Below, in pieces: positions 15,083 through 23,871 of a stretch of 64,000 bases of DNA. The notes under the pieces were generated by a model. That model saw only the letters and a list, made by a program, of their open reading frames with translations. It was not told the DNA's origin and ran no database searches. Every line of letters starts with the position of its first letter. The first letter of the stretch is position 1. Both the position numbers and the translations under genes were made by a program. The stretch is from Nonomuraea wenchangensis (GTDB taxonomy: Bacteria; Actinomycetota; Actinomycetes; Streptosporangiales; Streptosporangiaceae), in contig NZ_FOHX01000013.1 of assembly GCF_900111685.1 (NCBI RefSeq), positions 142,364-206,363 on the forward strand, in the 5' to 3' direction.

Positions 15083-15117
15083 ACTACCAAATTGGTAGTG
15101 ACTATCACGATGGTAGT
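15083..15117. promoter_or_regulatory. Tandem TetR operators between SDR and tetR
   Basis: Site 1 (15083-15099) is ACTACCAAATTGGTAGT, a perfect 17-bp palindrome around one central base. Site 2 (15101-15117), ACTATCACGATGGTAGT, is an imperfect copy. Their centres are 18 bp apart, close to two helical turns, so two TetR dimers can bind on nearly the same face. This controls both divergent promoters. Confidence 0.75.
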
Positions 15118-15126
15118 GTCTACCAC

Positions 15127-15744
15127 ATGGCTGAGCGGCACTCAACCCTGCGGGCGCGACGACGAGCCCAGACGCAGCGCACGATCCAGGCACACGCGAT
15201 CCGGCTGTTCGGGGAGCGCGGATACGACGGCACGACCATGAACGACGTCGCCGAAGCGGCCGGCGTGTCACCCATGACCGTCTACCGGCACTTCCCCACC
15301 AAGGAAGACCTCGTGCTGACCGACCGGTACGGCGAGCTCATCGCCGAGGCGATCGCCGCCTCACCTGCCGGCCGGCCCCTGGTCCGCCGCATCGGCGACG
15401 CCCTGGTCGAGGCCGCCGCCGCCGTGACCGGTGACGACGCGGCGGCGGACCGGCAGGCCCTGCTCGTCCGCCTGCAGCTCATGATCTCCACGCCCGCGCT
15501 GCGGGCCAGGCACCTGGACAACCAGTACGCCCTCCAGCAGGCCATCATCGACGCCTTGCAGGGCGACGCCGCCGACCCCGACGCGGCGTTCCAGGCCCAG
15601 GCGGCGGCCAGCGCCTGCCTGGCCGCCCTGCACACGGCGATGGTGCGCTGGGCCGAGGACGACGGGCGCAGCGACCTGCCCCATCTGATCGGCAGAGCCC
15701 TCGCCGCCGTCTTCGGCGACGACGCCATCGGACCCGAACGATGA
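15127..15744 (+). CDS. TetR-family repressor
   Basis: 205 aa from MAERHSTLRARRRAQTQ. HTH: IQAHAIRLFGERGYDGTTMN, then DVAEAAGVSPMTVYRHF and TKEDLVLTDRYGELI. The C-terminal domain resembles TetR_C of the MftR/PsrA-like type (LLVRLQLMISTPALRARHLD, CLAALHTAMVRWAEDD). The start lies 10 bp after operator site 2, so binding would block its own transcription as well as that of the SDR. Confidence 0.93.
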   Translation: MAERHSTLRARRRAQTQRTIQAHAIRLFGERGYDGTTMNDVAEAAGVSPMTVYRHFPTKEDLVLTDRYGELIAEAIAASPAGRPLVRRIGDALVEAAAAVTGDDAAADRQALLVRLQLMISTPALRARHLDNQYALQQAIIDALQGDAADPDAAFQAQAAASACLAALHTAMVRWAEDDGRSDLPHLIGRALAAVFGDDAIGPER

Positions 15745-15774
15745 CCGGCCGCGTCGCCGGAGCCGGTGGAGCGG

Positions 15775-16180
15775 CATCACGCTGGACCAGGGGCTGACCC
15801 GTCCGCGCAGGAACGAGGTGACCAACTCCCGCCTAGCGAGCGGGCTGGTCGTGGGCGATGTCGTGGCCGGAGCCGTCGATCGTGCGGAAGGTGGCGTTCG
15901 GCGGCACGTCGGCGTACTCACGGCCACTTCGGGCGCCACGTAGTCGCACGAGCCGCGCAGCACCAGCACGGGCACGGTGGCGGCGCAGCGCAGGCCGGGG
16001 GTCGGCGACCTGGCGCGCGTCGCGGGCGCACGACTGTCTCGGCCTGTGCCTCGCCGCCCGCCCCACGCCCTGGGCCGCGCCGCTCTTCCCTGGGTCGTAG
16101 GTCCAAGGTCCCGGATCATGCCCGCCCAGCGTCCGATGTCGCCGACCGTGGCGAGCGGCATGATCGTAGCCCTGACAGCG
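15775..16180 (-). pseudogene. Remnant of an alpha/beta hydrolase
   Basis: Minus-strand translations in different frames give consecutive hydrolase pieces: PLATVGDIGRWAGMIRDLGP, then TVPVLVLRGSCDYVAPEVA, then (after a frameshift near 15930) REYADVPPNATFRTIDGSGH followed by DIAHDQPAR, and another shift to RELVTSFLRGR. These correspond to the lid region, the acid-bearing LVLRGxCD strand and the GSGHDI His of proline-iminopeptidase-like enzymes. The nucleophile region is absent. At least two frameshifts. Confidence 0.6.
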
Positions 16181-16338
16181 CAGGACGCGCGGGGAGGGAG
16201 GAGCGATGACCGGACCGGACGGGCCGAGCCCGGGCGCCGCCCATCCCAGCGCGCTGAAGGGGTGTGCCAACAAATGTCCGCCGGTCCCGGTGCAGCCATG
16301 ACAGGCGACCGGACCCATCACGGACGAAAGGCACATCC

Positions 16339-17796
16339 ATGTCCCCACGCCAGTCCCCGGCCCGCGGCCGAAGGCCGGGCTGGAGCCTCGCGCTTCTCGC
16401 GCTCGGGCATCTGATCATCAGTCTCGACTTCACCATCATCTTCGTGGCCTTGCCTGACATCGCGGCCGATGTCGGGTTCACGCCGCACACCCTGCAGTGG
16501 GTGGTCACCGCGTACGCCGTCCTGTACGGAGGTTTCCTGCTGTTCGGTGGCCGGCTCTCCGACCTGATGGGGCGCCGGCGCATGTTCGTGCTCGGCATGA
16601 CGCTGTACGGCGTGGCCTCCCTGCTGGGCGGCCTGGCGACGGCGCCGGCGGTGCTGCTCGCCGCCCGTGCCTTGCAGGGCCTGGCCGGGGCGGTGCTGTT
16701 CCCGGCGGTGCTGTCCCTGGTCAACACCGCCTTCGCCGAGGGCAGGGAACGCAACCGTGCCCTGACGGTCTGGGCCATGGCGGGCGCCGGTGGGCTCACC
16801 GCGGGTGCCCTGGCCGGCGGGGTGCTGACCCAGACGTTCGGCTGGCAGGCCGTGTTCTACGTCAACGTCCCGCTGGCCGTCGTCGGCGCCGTCGCCGCGT
16901 TCGCCCTGCTGCCCGCCGACGACCGGGTGACCAGAGGGAGCGTCGACGTGCCCGGAGCCCTGACCGGCACGGCGGGCATCACGATGCTGATCTTCGCGGT
17001 CGCGCACGGCTCCGAGGTCGGCTGGGCGCGGACCGAGGTGATCGCCTCGGCCGTTGTCGCGGCGGTCCTGCTGGCCACGTTCCTGCTCGTGCAGGCTCGC
17101 GGCCGGACGCCGCTGATGCCGCTGCGGTTGTTCCGCAACCGCGCGCTCAGCGGGGCGATCATGGTCATTTTCGTGTTCGGGCTGACGATGCAGGCCGTGC
17201 CGTACTTCCTGACCCTGTATTTCCAGAATGTCCTCGGCCTGAACGCCCTGGAGACCGGGCTGGCGTTCCTCGGCCCGACCTTGTCGATCACGGCGGGGAA
17301 CTTCCTCAGCGAGCGGCTGAACCATCGTCTCGGGACCCGCAGGACGCTCGTCGCGGGCATCGTCACCAACGCCGCTGGCGCCGCGCTCCTGGCTCCGGGG
17401 ATGCACGCGGACGGATCCGTCCTCACCGTCCTGGCCGGGGTCGTCGTCATCGGTCTGGGCATGGGCATCACGTACGAGGCCATGTGGATCGCCGCCGGCA
17501 CCGGCGTCCCGGCTCACGAACAGGGCCTGGCCTCCGGGGTGGCCTCCACGGCGCTGCAGGTGGGGACGGCCGCGGGGCTGGCGGTTCTGGTGGCCGTCGC
17601 CAACCACGGCATCGAAGGACTGTCCGGGCAGGTGCTGCGTGCCGCGTCCGCCGAAGGGATGCGGGTCGCCGTCTACGTCCTGGGTGCCGTGATGCTGACC
17701 GCCGTCCTGGCCGCCCTCAGGCTCCCTGGCCCGCGTGCCGGGTCCCCGCCTGCGCAGGACCGGGACGCCGCCGAGCTGCGGCCCGCCGGCAGCTGA
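16339..17796 (+). CDS. MFS exporter, DHA2 (14-TM) family
   Basis: 485 aa from MSPRQSPARGRRPGWSLALL. About 14 hydrophobic segments. Motif A between TM2 and TM3: GGRLSDLMGRRRMF. Motif C-like in TM5: AGGLTAGALAGGVLTQTFGW, then QAVFYVNVPLAVVG. TM1 has LIISLDFTIIFVALPDIAAD, the D1-like element of EmrB/QacA-type drug:H+ antiporters. It is likely a multidrug or natural-product exporter in the inner membrane. No regulator is directly adjacent except the TetR 0.6 kb upstream beyond the hydrolase remnant. Confidence 0.92.
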   Translation: MSPRQSPARGRRPGWSLALLALGHLIISLDFTIIFVALPDIAADVGFTPHTLQWVVTAYAVLYGGFLLFGGRLSDLMGRRRMFVLGMTLYGVASLLGGLATAPAVLLAARALQGLAGAVLFPAVLSLVNTAFAEGRERNRALTVWAMAGAGGLTAGALAGGVLTQTFGWQAVFYVNVPLAVVGAVAAFALLPADDRVTRGSVDVPGALTGTAGITMLIFAVAHGSEVGWARTEVIASAVVAAVLLATFLLVQARGRTPLMPLRLFRNRALSGAIMVIFVFGLTMQAVPYFLTLYFQNVLGLNALETGLAFLGPTLSITAGNFLSERLNHRLGTRRTLVAGIVTNAAGAALLAPGMHADGSVLTVLAGVVVIGLGMGITYEAMWIAAGTGVPAHEQGLASGVASTALQVGTAAGLAVLVAVANHGIEGLSGQVLRAASAEGMRVAVYVLGAVMLTAVLAALRLPGPRAGSPPAQDRDAAELRPAGS

Positions 17797-17805
17797 CTCC
17801 CTCGG

Positions 17806-17838
17806 GACCCGCTCTCCTCCCTACGGGGAGGGCGGGTC
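17806..17838. terminator. Bidirectional terminator hairpin
   Basis: Arms 17806-17820 and 17825-17838 form a stem of about 14 pairs (GACCCGC...GCGGGTC outermost, two G-U wobbles) with a CTAC loop. It lies between the convergent MFS and GNAT genes. Confidence 0.7.
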
Positions 17839-17893
17839 AGTCGTCCGGGACCCGTGGCCGTGGTGGACGGCTTCGCCGGCCTGGCGCGCGGGG

Positions 17894-18391
17894 TCAGGGG
17901 CGGCGGTGCAGGAGCATGCCGGGCCACTCCCCCACGGTGAACGGGGCTTGGCGGGTGAAGCCGCAGCTTTCGTAGTAGGCGACCAGGCGGCCGTCGTCGC
18001 CGGCGTAGCAGTCGACGCGCAGGAGATCGAGGCCGCGTTCGCGGGCCTGGTGGGCGGCGTGGTCGAGGAGGGTACGGCCGACGTCGTGGCCGGCGTGGCG
18101 GCGGTCGGTGACGAGGGCCTGGACGTAGAGCTCGGGTTCGGGGGCGGGGTTGACGTAGTCGTGGGCGTCGCCGAGGACGATGCAGCCGGCGGGCAGGCCG
18201 TCGCGTTCGGCGAGGTGCATGCCGCCGCTGTGGGCCCAGCGGGTGACCTGGTCGGTGCGGCGGGGGTTGCCGGTGAAGGGCTGGTCGCCCCATTGGCCGG
18301 TGCGGCCGCGGGCGGTGAGCCAGGCGACGGCGCTGTCGAACATGGCGAGGACGGCGGGGATGTCGCCGGGGGTGCCGGGCCGGATGTGCAC
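17894..18391 (-). CDS. GNAT acetyltransferase
   Basis: 165 aa with GTG start (HIRPGTPGDIPAVL). GNAT elements: AGCIVLGDAHDYV, ELYVQALVTDRRHAGHDVGR (beta4 and acetyl-CoA loop; the Q/RxxGxG/A signature is degenerate as RRHAGHDVG), then LLRVDCYAGDDGRLVAYYES and CGFTRQAPFTVGEWPG. The substrate is unknown. It is transcribed behind the L,D-transpeptidase, with a 30-bp gap in the opposite order (GNAT is downstream), so read-through is possible. Confidence 0.87.
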   Translation of the reverse strand: MHIRPGTPGDIPAVLAMFDSAVAWLTARGRTGQWGDQPFTGNPRRTDQVTRWAHSGGMHLAERDGLPAGCIVLGDAHDYVNPAPEPELYVQALVTDRRHAGHDVGRTLLDHAAHQARERGLDLLRVDCYAGDDGRLVAYYESCGFTRQAPFTVGEWPGMLLHRRP

Positions 18392-18421
18392 GGGTGGTGG
18401 TGTTCCTTGTGAGGGGGTGGG

Positions 18422-19624
18422 TCAGGCGTCGTCGTTGTGCAGGGCGCTGCCCTTCTTCCACTGGGTGAAGGGCATCTGCCAGTAGCCCCAGCCGTTGTCC
18501 CATTCGAGCTGGCGGTCGGTGCCGGTGATCTCGACGACGTCGCCGCGCTGCATGGTGTCGTAGAACCAGCGGGCCTGGTCGGGGCGGGCGTTGACGCAGC
18601 CGTGGCTGACGTTCTGGCGGCCCTGGGCCCAGACGTTGTCCTTGGCGTGGACGTACTCGCCGGAGTTGGAGATGCGGACGGCGTGGTTGATCATGACGTC
18701 GTAGTAGCCCTCGTCGCCCTTCTTGCGGCCCGGGGAGATCATGCGGACGGGGTTGCCGCGTTCCATGGTGAGGTGGACGCCGGAGGTGGTGGTGTACTCG
18801 CGGGTGGTGGCCATGCCGGCGCTGATGCGCATGGTCTGTACACGTTTGCCGTCCTTGTAGACGTACATCATGTGGGTGCGGGTGTCGACCTTGCTGACCT
18901 GCTTGGCGCCGATCTTGAGGGTGGCGGTGTAGTCCTTGGTGCCCCATAGGCCCTTGCCGGCCTTGATGCCGGTGATGCCGGCGTTGAAGGTGACCTTCTG
19001 GTGGGCGGGCCAGTACTTGGCGGTGCGGTAGATGACCTTGCTGTCGTTGACCCAGCGCCAGGCGCCGTCGACGGGCTTCTCCGCGTCGATCTTCAGGGCG
19101 CGTTCGATGGCGGCCTTGTCGGCGACGGGCTGGTTGAAGGTGACGATGATGGGCGCGCCGACGCCGAGGGTCTCGCCCTTGGCGTTGGGGGTGACGTCGA
19201 TGACCTGGAGGGCGCGTTCGGGTTTGGCGGTGGTGAAGGTGCTGGTGGAGGTGGTGGCGCCGGCCTTGGCGGTGACGGTGTAGTCGGTGGAGGGCTTCAG
19301 CGGCGTCCTGGAGATCCAGCGGGTCTTGTCGGCGTTGTAGCGGCCCTGGATCTCGTCGCCGCCGGCTTCGACGGTGACGTCCTCGAGGGCGCCGCCGGCC
19401 GCGGCCACGACGATCTTCTTGTCGGGGCTGACGGTGGCGCTGCCCTCGGCGGGGCTGATCTTGACGACGGGGGCCTCGGGGGTGGCGCTGGCGGTGGCTT
19501 CGGGCGCGTCGGGCCGGCCGCCGGCGGCGTTGTCGCCGGTCGACGAGCAGGACGTGGTCAGCGCGGCGGCGGCCAGCAGGGCGAGCGAGACGGCCGGTGT
19601 CCGCCAAGCGGTCGCAACGTTCAC
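18422..19624 (-). CDS. L,D-transpeptidase lipoprotein (LdtMt2-like)
   Basis: 400 aa. The GTG at 19624 is chosen because GGGGAGAGG lies 7-8 nt upstream; the ATG at 19651 lies before that site. The N-terminus is a lipoprotein signal: hydrophobic VSLALLAAAALTTSC with the lipobox Cys. Two Ig-like beta domains follow (VVKISPAEGSATVSPDKKIV; ALQVIDVTPNAKGETLGVGA), then the YkuD catalytic domain with HLTMERGNPVRM and the active-site SHGCVNARPDQARWFYD. It forms 3-3 cross-links in peptidoglycan outside the membrane and is the target class of carbapenems. Length and order match mycobacterial LdtMt2. Confidence 0.94.
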   Translation of the reverse strand: MNVATAWRTPAVSLALLAAAALTTSCSSTGDNAAGGRPDAPEATASATPEAPVVKISPAEGSATVSPDKKIVVAAAGGALEDVTVEAGGDEIQGRYNADKTRWISRTPLKPSTDYTVTAKAGATTSTSTFTTAKPERALQVIDVTPNAKGETLGVGAPIIVTFNQPVADKAAIERALKIDAEKPVDGAWRWVNDSKVIYRTAKYWPAHQKVTFNAGITGIKAGKGLWGTKDYTATLKIGAKQVSKVDTRTHMMYVYKDGKRVQTMRISAGMATTREYTTTSGVHLTMERGNPVRMISPGRKKGDEGYYDVMINHAVRISNSGEYVHAKDNVWAQGRQNVSHGCVNARPDQARWFYDTMQRGDVVEITGTDRQLEWDNGWGYWQMPFTQWKKGSALHNDDA

Positions 19625-19747
19625 AACTGTCCTCTCCCCCGGGGTGGTCATCGCACCCCAAAAACCTTAATGCTCCTGCATGTAAGACGAGGAATCATAT
19701 GGGAGAGTTCGGTCACATTTAGATCACTGTTGGGTGATCGGGCCTGC

Positions 19748-21964
19748 TCAACGCGGGGTCAGGCGGTAGGTCAGGCCGGTGTGCCGGCGGCCGGCGCCCT
19801 TGGTGCGTACGGCCTGGGCCAGCGCCCGGCGGGAGCCGACGATCACCACGAGCCTTTTGGCGCGGGTGATGGCGGTGTAGAGCAGGTTGCGCTGCAGCAT
19901 CATCCAGGCGCTGGTGGCCAGCGGCACGACGACGGCCGGGTATTCGCTGCCCTGGGAGCGGTGGATGGAGACGGCGTAGGCGTGGGCGAGCTCGTCGAGC
20001 TCGTCGAAGGCGTAGTCGACGTGCTCGTCCTCGTCGGTCAGGACGGTCAGCTTGTGCTCGTCGGGGCGGATGTCGGTGACGATGCCGACGGTGCCGTTGA
20101 ACACCCCGGCCGCGCCCTTGTCGTAGTTGTTGCGCAGCTGGGTGACCTTGTCGCCGACGCGGAAGACACGCCCGCCGTAGCGGCGCTCGGGCATGCCCTC
20201 GCGGGCGGGGGTGAGGGCCTCCTGCAGGGCGATGTTGAGCGCGCCCGCGCCGGCGGCGCCGCGGTGCATGGGGGCCAGGACCTGTACGTCGCGGCGGGGG
20301 TCGAGGCGGAAGCGGGCGGGGATGCGGCGGGCGACGACGTCGACGGTGAGCGCGGCGATCTCCTCCGGCTCCTCGCAGGGGAACAGGAAGAAGTCCTTCA
20401 TGCCCTCCAGGACGGGGTGGCGGCCGGTGTTGACGCGGTGGGCGTTGACGACGACGCCGGACTCCTGGGCCTGGCGGAAGATCTGGGTCAGGCGCACGCG
20501 CGGGATCTCGGGCGCGGCCAGGAGGTCCTTGAGCACCTCGCCGGCGCCGACGGAGGGCAGCTGGTCGACGTCCCCGACGAACAGCAGGTGGGCGCCGGGG
20601 GCGACGGCCTTGACGAGCTTGTTGGCCAGCAGCAGGTCGAGCATGGACGCCTCGTCGACGACGACGAGGTCGGCGTCGAGGGGGTTGTCGCGGTCGAAGG
20701 TGGCCTCGCCGCCGGGGCGCAGCTGCAGCAGCCGGTGGACGGTGGTGGCCTCGTGGCCGGTCAGCTCGGCCAGGCGTTTGGCGGCGCGGCCGGTGGGGGC
20801 GGCCAGGATGACCTTGGCGCGTTTGGCGCGGGCGAGGGTGACGATGGAGCGTACGGTGAAGCTCTTGCCGCAGCCCGGGCCGCCGGTCAGGACGGCGACC
20901 TTCTCGGTGAGGGCCAGGCGGACGGCCTGGCGCTGCTCGGGGGCGAGCTCGGTGCCGGTCTGGCGGTGCAGCCAGGACTCGGCGCGTTCCCAGTCGACGT
21001 CGGCGAAGGACTTGAGCCGGTCGTGGCCGGCGTGGCGGCCGCCGCGCAGCAGGGTGAGCAGGGTGCCGGACAGGGACAGCTCGGCGCGGTAGAAGGGCGG
21101 CAGGTAGACGGCGGGGACGGTGTTGTCGCCGGCGGGGACGTCCTCGGCGACGACGCCCTCGGTGGCGGCCAGCTCCTGCAGGCAGGTGGTGACCAGGTCC
21201 GGCGGCACGTCGAGGATCTTGACGGCGTCGGCGGTGAGGTTGGGGGCGGGCAGGTAGCAGTGGCCGTCGTCGGCGGCCTGGGACAGGGTGTAGCGCAGGC
21301 CGGCCTTGACGCGTTCGGGGCTGTCGTGGGGGATGCCGACGGCCTGGGCGATGGTGTCGGCGGTCTTGAAGCCGATGCCCCAGACCTCGTCGGCGAGCTT
21401 GTAGGGCTGGGTGCGCACGACGGAGATGGACGACTCGCCGTACTGCTTGAAGATGCGCACAGCGATCGAGGTGGACACGCCGACGCCCTGCAGGAAGATC
21501 ATCACCTCTTTGATGATCTTCTGTTCCTCCCACGCGGCGGCGATCATCTTGGTGCGTTTGGGACCGAGGCCGGGAACCTCGACGAGGCGTTCGGGCTGCT
21601 GCTCGATGACGTCGAGGGTGCCGGTGCCGAAGTGGTCGACGATGCGCTCGGCCATCTTGGGACCGATGCCCTTGATGAGGCCGGAGCCGAGATAGCGGCG
21701 GATGCCCTGGACGGTGGCCGGCAGCACGGTGGAGTAGGACCACACCTCGAACTGGCGGCCGTAGCGGGGATGGGAGGTCCAGCGGCCGTGCAGCCGCAGC
21801 GACTCGCCGACCTGCGCGCCGAGGAGGGGGCCGACGACGGTGAGCAGGTCGGCGCCGGTGCGCTCGGTGGCGACGCGGGCGATGGTGTAGCCGGTCTCCT
21901 CGTTGGCGTACGTGATGCGTTCGAGGACTGCGTCTAAGGCCACAGCGAGTGGACCGTCTGGCAC
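19748..21964 (-). CDS. recD2: RecD2-type ATP-dependent DNA helicase
   Basis: 738 aa, the usual size of RecD2. The N-terminal extension carries an OB-like segment and helix-hairpin-helix repeats (LIKGIGPKMAERIVDHFGTG, VEVPGLGPKRTKMI, VWGIGFKTADTIAQAVG). SF1B helicase motifs: Walker A TGGPGCGKSFT (I), APTGRAAKRL (Ia), VVDEASMLDL (II), VGDVDQLPSVGAGEVL (III), QIFRQAQES (IV), and C-terminal SIHRSQGSEYPAVV (V) with LLYTAITRAK (VI). It is a 5'-3' helicase of DNA repair or replication restart acting without RecB/C. A recB/recC pair is not in the window. Confidence 0.95.
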   Translation of the reverse strand: MPDGPLAVALDAVLERITYANEETGYTIARVATERTGADLLTVVGPLLGAQVGESLRLHGRWTSHPRYGRQFEVWSYSTVLPATVQGIRRYLGSGLIKGIGPKMAERIVDHFGTGTLDVIEQQPERLVEVPGLGPKRTKMIAAAWEEQKIIKEVMIFLQGVGVSTSIAVRIFKQYGESSISVVRTQPYKLADEVWGIGFKTADTIAQAVGIPHDSPERVKAGLRYTLSQAADDGHCYLPAPNLTADAVKILDVPPDLVTTCLQELAATEGVVAEDVPAGDNTVPAVYLPPFYRAELSLSGTLLTLLRGGRHAGHDRLKSFADVDWERAESWLHRQTGTELAPEQRQAVRLALTEKVAVLTGGPGCGKSFTVRSIVTLARAKRAKVILAAPTGRAAKRLAELTGHEATTVHRLLQLRPGGEATFDRDNPLDADLVVVDEASMLDLLLANKLVKAVAPGAHLLFVGDVDQLPSVGAGEVLKDLLAAPEIPRVRLTQIFRQAQESGVVVNAHRVNTGRHPVLEGMKDFFLFPCEEPEEIAALTVDVVARRIPARFRLDPRRDVQVLAPMHRGAAGAGALNIALQEALTPAREGMPERRYGGRVFRVGDKVTQLRNNYDKGAAGVFNGTVGIVTDIRPDEHKLTVLTDEDEHVDYAFDELDELAHAYAVSIHRSQGSEYPAVVVPLATSAWMMLQRNLLYTAITRAKRLVVIVGSRRALAQAVRTKGAGRRHTGLTYRLTPR

Positions 21965-22467
21965 GGGAACCTCCTTCCATCCGCAGCCAGGGTAGAGCAG
22001 CGGCCCCTGCGCGGACGCAGCCCCACGCCAGCCGGAAGACCGCAGCGGGCCGTCTCACCGCCCATGAGGTCGTAGGGATCACGAGAATCCCCGCGGAAGC
22101 GTTCGCCGCCGCTGGCCGGGCCCCTGCCGAAGTGCGGGCTCGCCGAGACTCCTGTCTGCTCAAAAGGCGGGCCCGCATCGCGTACATGCCTGGAGGCCGC
22201 TCGGTGGAGGAGTCGGCGGCATCATCCTCGAACTGCGCCGCAGGGCCCGCGGGCGAGCCCGTCTCAACTAGCGTTTCTGCTAGCCGACTGAACTCCGGCT
22301 CTGAGTCCAGCGCTTTCGTCCTGGGCCCTGACCAAGCGCACGTTCACACGCCGCTGTCCGCGCATCTCCGCTCGGCGTCGGCCGGCGGCGTCCAGACCTC
22401 CATGACCGCGCCAGCGAGAACCACGGCCTGGGCCTGCTCATCCAGCAGCGGCCAGCGCAGCCGCGCG
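21965..22467 (-). other. Gene-poor interval at left edge of accessory region
   Basis: About 500 bp with no intact gene. On the minus strand from about 22460 to 22345 a short open stretch reads RLRWPLLDEQAQAVVLAGAV and then MEVWTPPADAERR before a stop; it overlaps the end of the frameshifted gene upstream and may be a piece of another decayed gene. A small CTAGC...GCTAG repeat lies at 22268-22283. Nothing else is supported. Confidence 0.4.
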
Positions 22468-22837
22468 TCAGCGGCGCACCCGCAGGGTGCGGCCCTGCAC
22501 CTGCCAGTCGCACACGCCCTGCTCGGCGAGGTTGATCAACACGGCCAGCAGATCGGTGCCCGCGGGGCGAGGCCAGGAAGCGTGCCATGCCTCTGCACCT
22601 CGTCAATATCTGCGAGACGATGTCGCCCACGCTGATGAACGGGAACTGCCGCTTGCCATCGATCATCCCGATCGACGGGGACAAGCTCAGCTTGCGCAAC
22701 ATCCAGGCATAGTCCGGCATGTCGTAGGAACGCGTCAGCGCCTGATCCGCGCCGTCCCCCGACCTCTTGATGCACAGGAACCGGCTGTTCGTCGGCTTCG
22801 ACCACTCCACCGCCACCTTAGATTGCGACGCCAGCAC
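22468..22837 (-). pseudogene. Frameshifted orphan gene
   Basis: A GTG at 22837 with a strong GGGAGGA site opens a frame reading SQSKVAVEWSKPTNSRFLC, then YAWMLRKLSLSPSIGMIDGK and FPFISVGDIVSQILTR. Shortly after, the sense continues only in another frame: RGAEAWHASWPRPAGTDLLA, then VLINLAEQGVCDWQVQGRTL, ending with a stop at 22468. The intact protein would be ~122 aa. Family not recognised. It is either a pseudogene or, less likely, expressed by frameshifting. Confidence 0.55.
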
Positions 22838-22906
22838 GATTCCTCCCTCGCGGCGTCATTGACGATTGCTGCGACAAGCTCACGTCGACCGGATTACACG
22901 AGAATC

Positions 22907-23383
22907 ATGGCCGTTCTAGCGCGTTTAGCTACGATCAGCAATGTGGGAGGAAAGCGACGCAAGCCCTCCAAAGGAGGGGTTCAGCTTAGTCATGAGCAAA
23001 CCAACCTCATTGCCGCATTGAGCCTGCTTGTCGCAGTTACAGCCTTGGCACCAGCCACAGGATCATTCATCACGGACCTGATCGGAGCCTTTGGCTCCTC
23101 CCGGACGGCCGAGGAGCCACCCTCCGCTGCATCCTCGACTGAGCAAGCCTCAGTGGCCCGCCCTGCCGAGCTGCTCGAATTTCTGCGTTGGCAGGAGCAT
23201 CAGACATCCCTACTGGCAGAACAAGCGCAGGCTGAGATCGAAGCGTTGGCAGCGACCCAGGTGACCGGTGACCGCTCCGAGATTGTCGAACGGATCAAGG
23301 GTCTCAACATCAGAAAATCCGCTTACGAGACGAACGCTCGCTACTACCGCCAGGCAATTCGCCAGTTCACTGCTTCTCACTGA
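22907..23383 (+). CDS. Hypothetical single-pass membrane protein
   Basis: 158 aa from MAVLARLATISNVGGKRRKP. A basic N-terminal segment precedes one hydrophobic helix (LIAALSLLVAVTALAPATGS). The remainder is predicted alpha-helical and Gln/Glu/Ala-rich (ELLEFLRWQEHQTSLLAEQA, RIKGLNIRKSAYETNARYYR), probably a coiled coil. Codon third positions are less GC-biased than in flanking genes, suggesting recent acquisition. The start is uncertain. No family recognised. Confidence 0.55.
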   Translation: MAVLARLATISNVGGKRRKPSKGGVQLSHEQTNLIAALSLLVAVTALAPATGSFITDLIGAFGSSRTAEEPPSAASSTEQASVARPAELLEFLRWQEHQTSLLAEQAQAEIEALAATQVTGDRSEIVERIKGLNIRKSAYETNARYYRQAIRQFTASH

Positions 23384-23388
23384 CCGGC

Positions 23389-23626
23389 TTACCGGTCGGC
23401 GGCCAACTCTCGATCGATCTCCAGCCCCATCGTCGCCACTCGCACTGCATCGATACGAATGCCGTCGCGTAGCACTTGCAGAGAGTGGGGCTCACCACGC
23501 CAGGCCGTGAATGCAGGCTCTGCCACCTCGCCGTAGCGCTTGCAAGCAGCAACCTGGCTGAGCACGCGCGCCCGCGCGGTGACCGCATCGTTGTGCAGCA
23601 CGGGAAGGGCATTTTTTCTTCGTCAT
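23389..23626 (-). pseudogene. Phage-like small protein, frameshifted at an A6 run
   Basis: The ATG at 23626 overlaps the stop of the upstream phage gene (ATGA). It reads MTKK and then meets six A residues (T6 at 23612-23617 on the plus strand). Skipping one A restores a 78-aa product: NALPVLHNDAVTARARVLSQ, then VAACKRYGEVAEPAFTAWRG, ending DRELAADR. In the encoded frame it instead runs on as a Cys/Arg-rich nonsense peptide. A GTG at the VLHND codon could still start translation in the good frame. Family not recognised; context is head-tail module. Confidence 0.5.
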
Positions 23627-23822
23627 CGGCGTACCTCGAACGAGGCGATGGCGATCATCTGGCGGCCGTTGGGATCGTAATGTCGCTGACGACCTCGGTG
23701 CCTTCGTCGTCCCGGACCATCCGCCGCTCGTCATCGATGAGATATGGCTCGTCCTCGACCGGCGCGTCGTAGACCGGCTCGTACGCGCCGTTCCCCCCGA
23801 AACGGCGCGATCGTGGCGGCAT
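23623..23822 (-). pseudogene. Phage head-tail stopper-like protein, frameshifted
   Basis: From the ATG at 23822: MPPRSRRFGGNGAYEPVYDA, then PVEDEPYLIDDERRMVRDDE and GTEVVSDIT, a pattern like actinophage head-tail connector/stopper proteins (a beta-rich domain with RMVRDxxGxEVVS). The frame stops at 23655. The expected C-terminus, DPNGRQMIAIASFEVRR, continues in a second frame and ends at 23623, overlapping the next ATG as ATGA. So one frameshift near residue 50 separates two conserved halves. Confidence 0.6.
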
Positions 23823-23871
23823 GCGGCAGCATCCGCAGCGGCAGCGCTGTACCCCCGGCCCCTCCTCCCGG

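Noticed and set aside
19001..21937. 978-codon open frame on the plus strand opposite RecD2 and the L,D-transpeptidase
   Set aside because: It is a Gly/Ala/Val-rich antisense shadow with no domain; the minus-strand genes have clear motifs.
22268..22283. CTAGC/GCTAG repeat examined as part of a tRNA
   Set aside because: No acceptor stem, no T-loop GTTCRA and no anticodon arm could be built; no tRNA found in the window.
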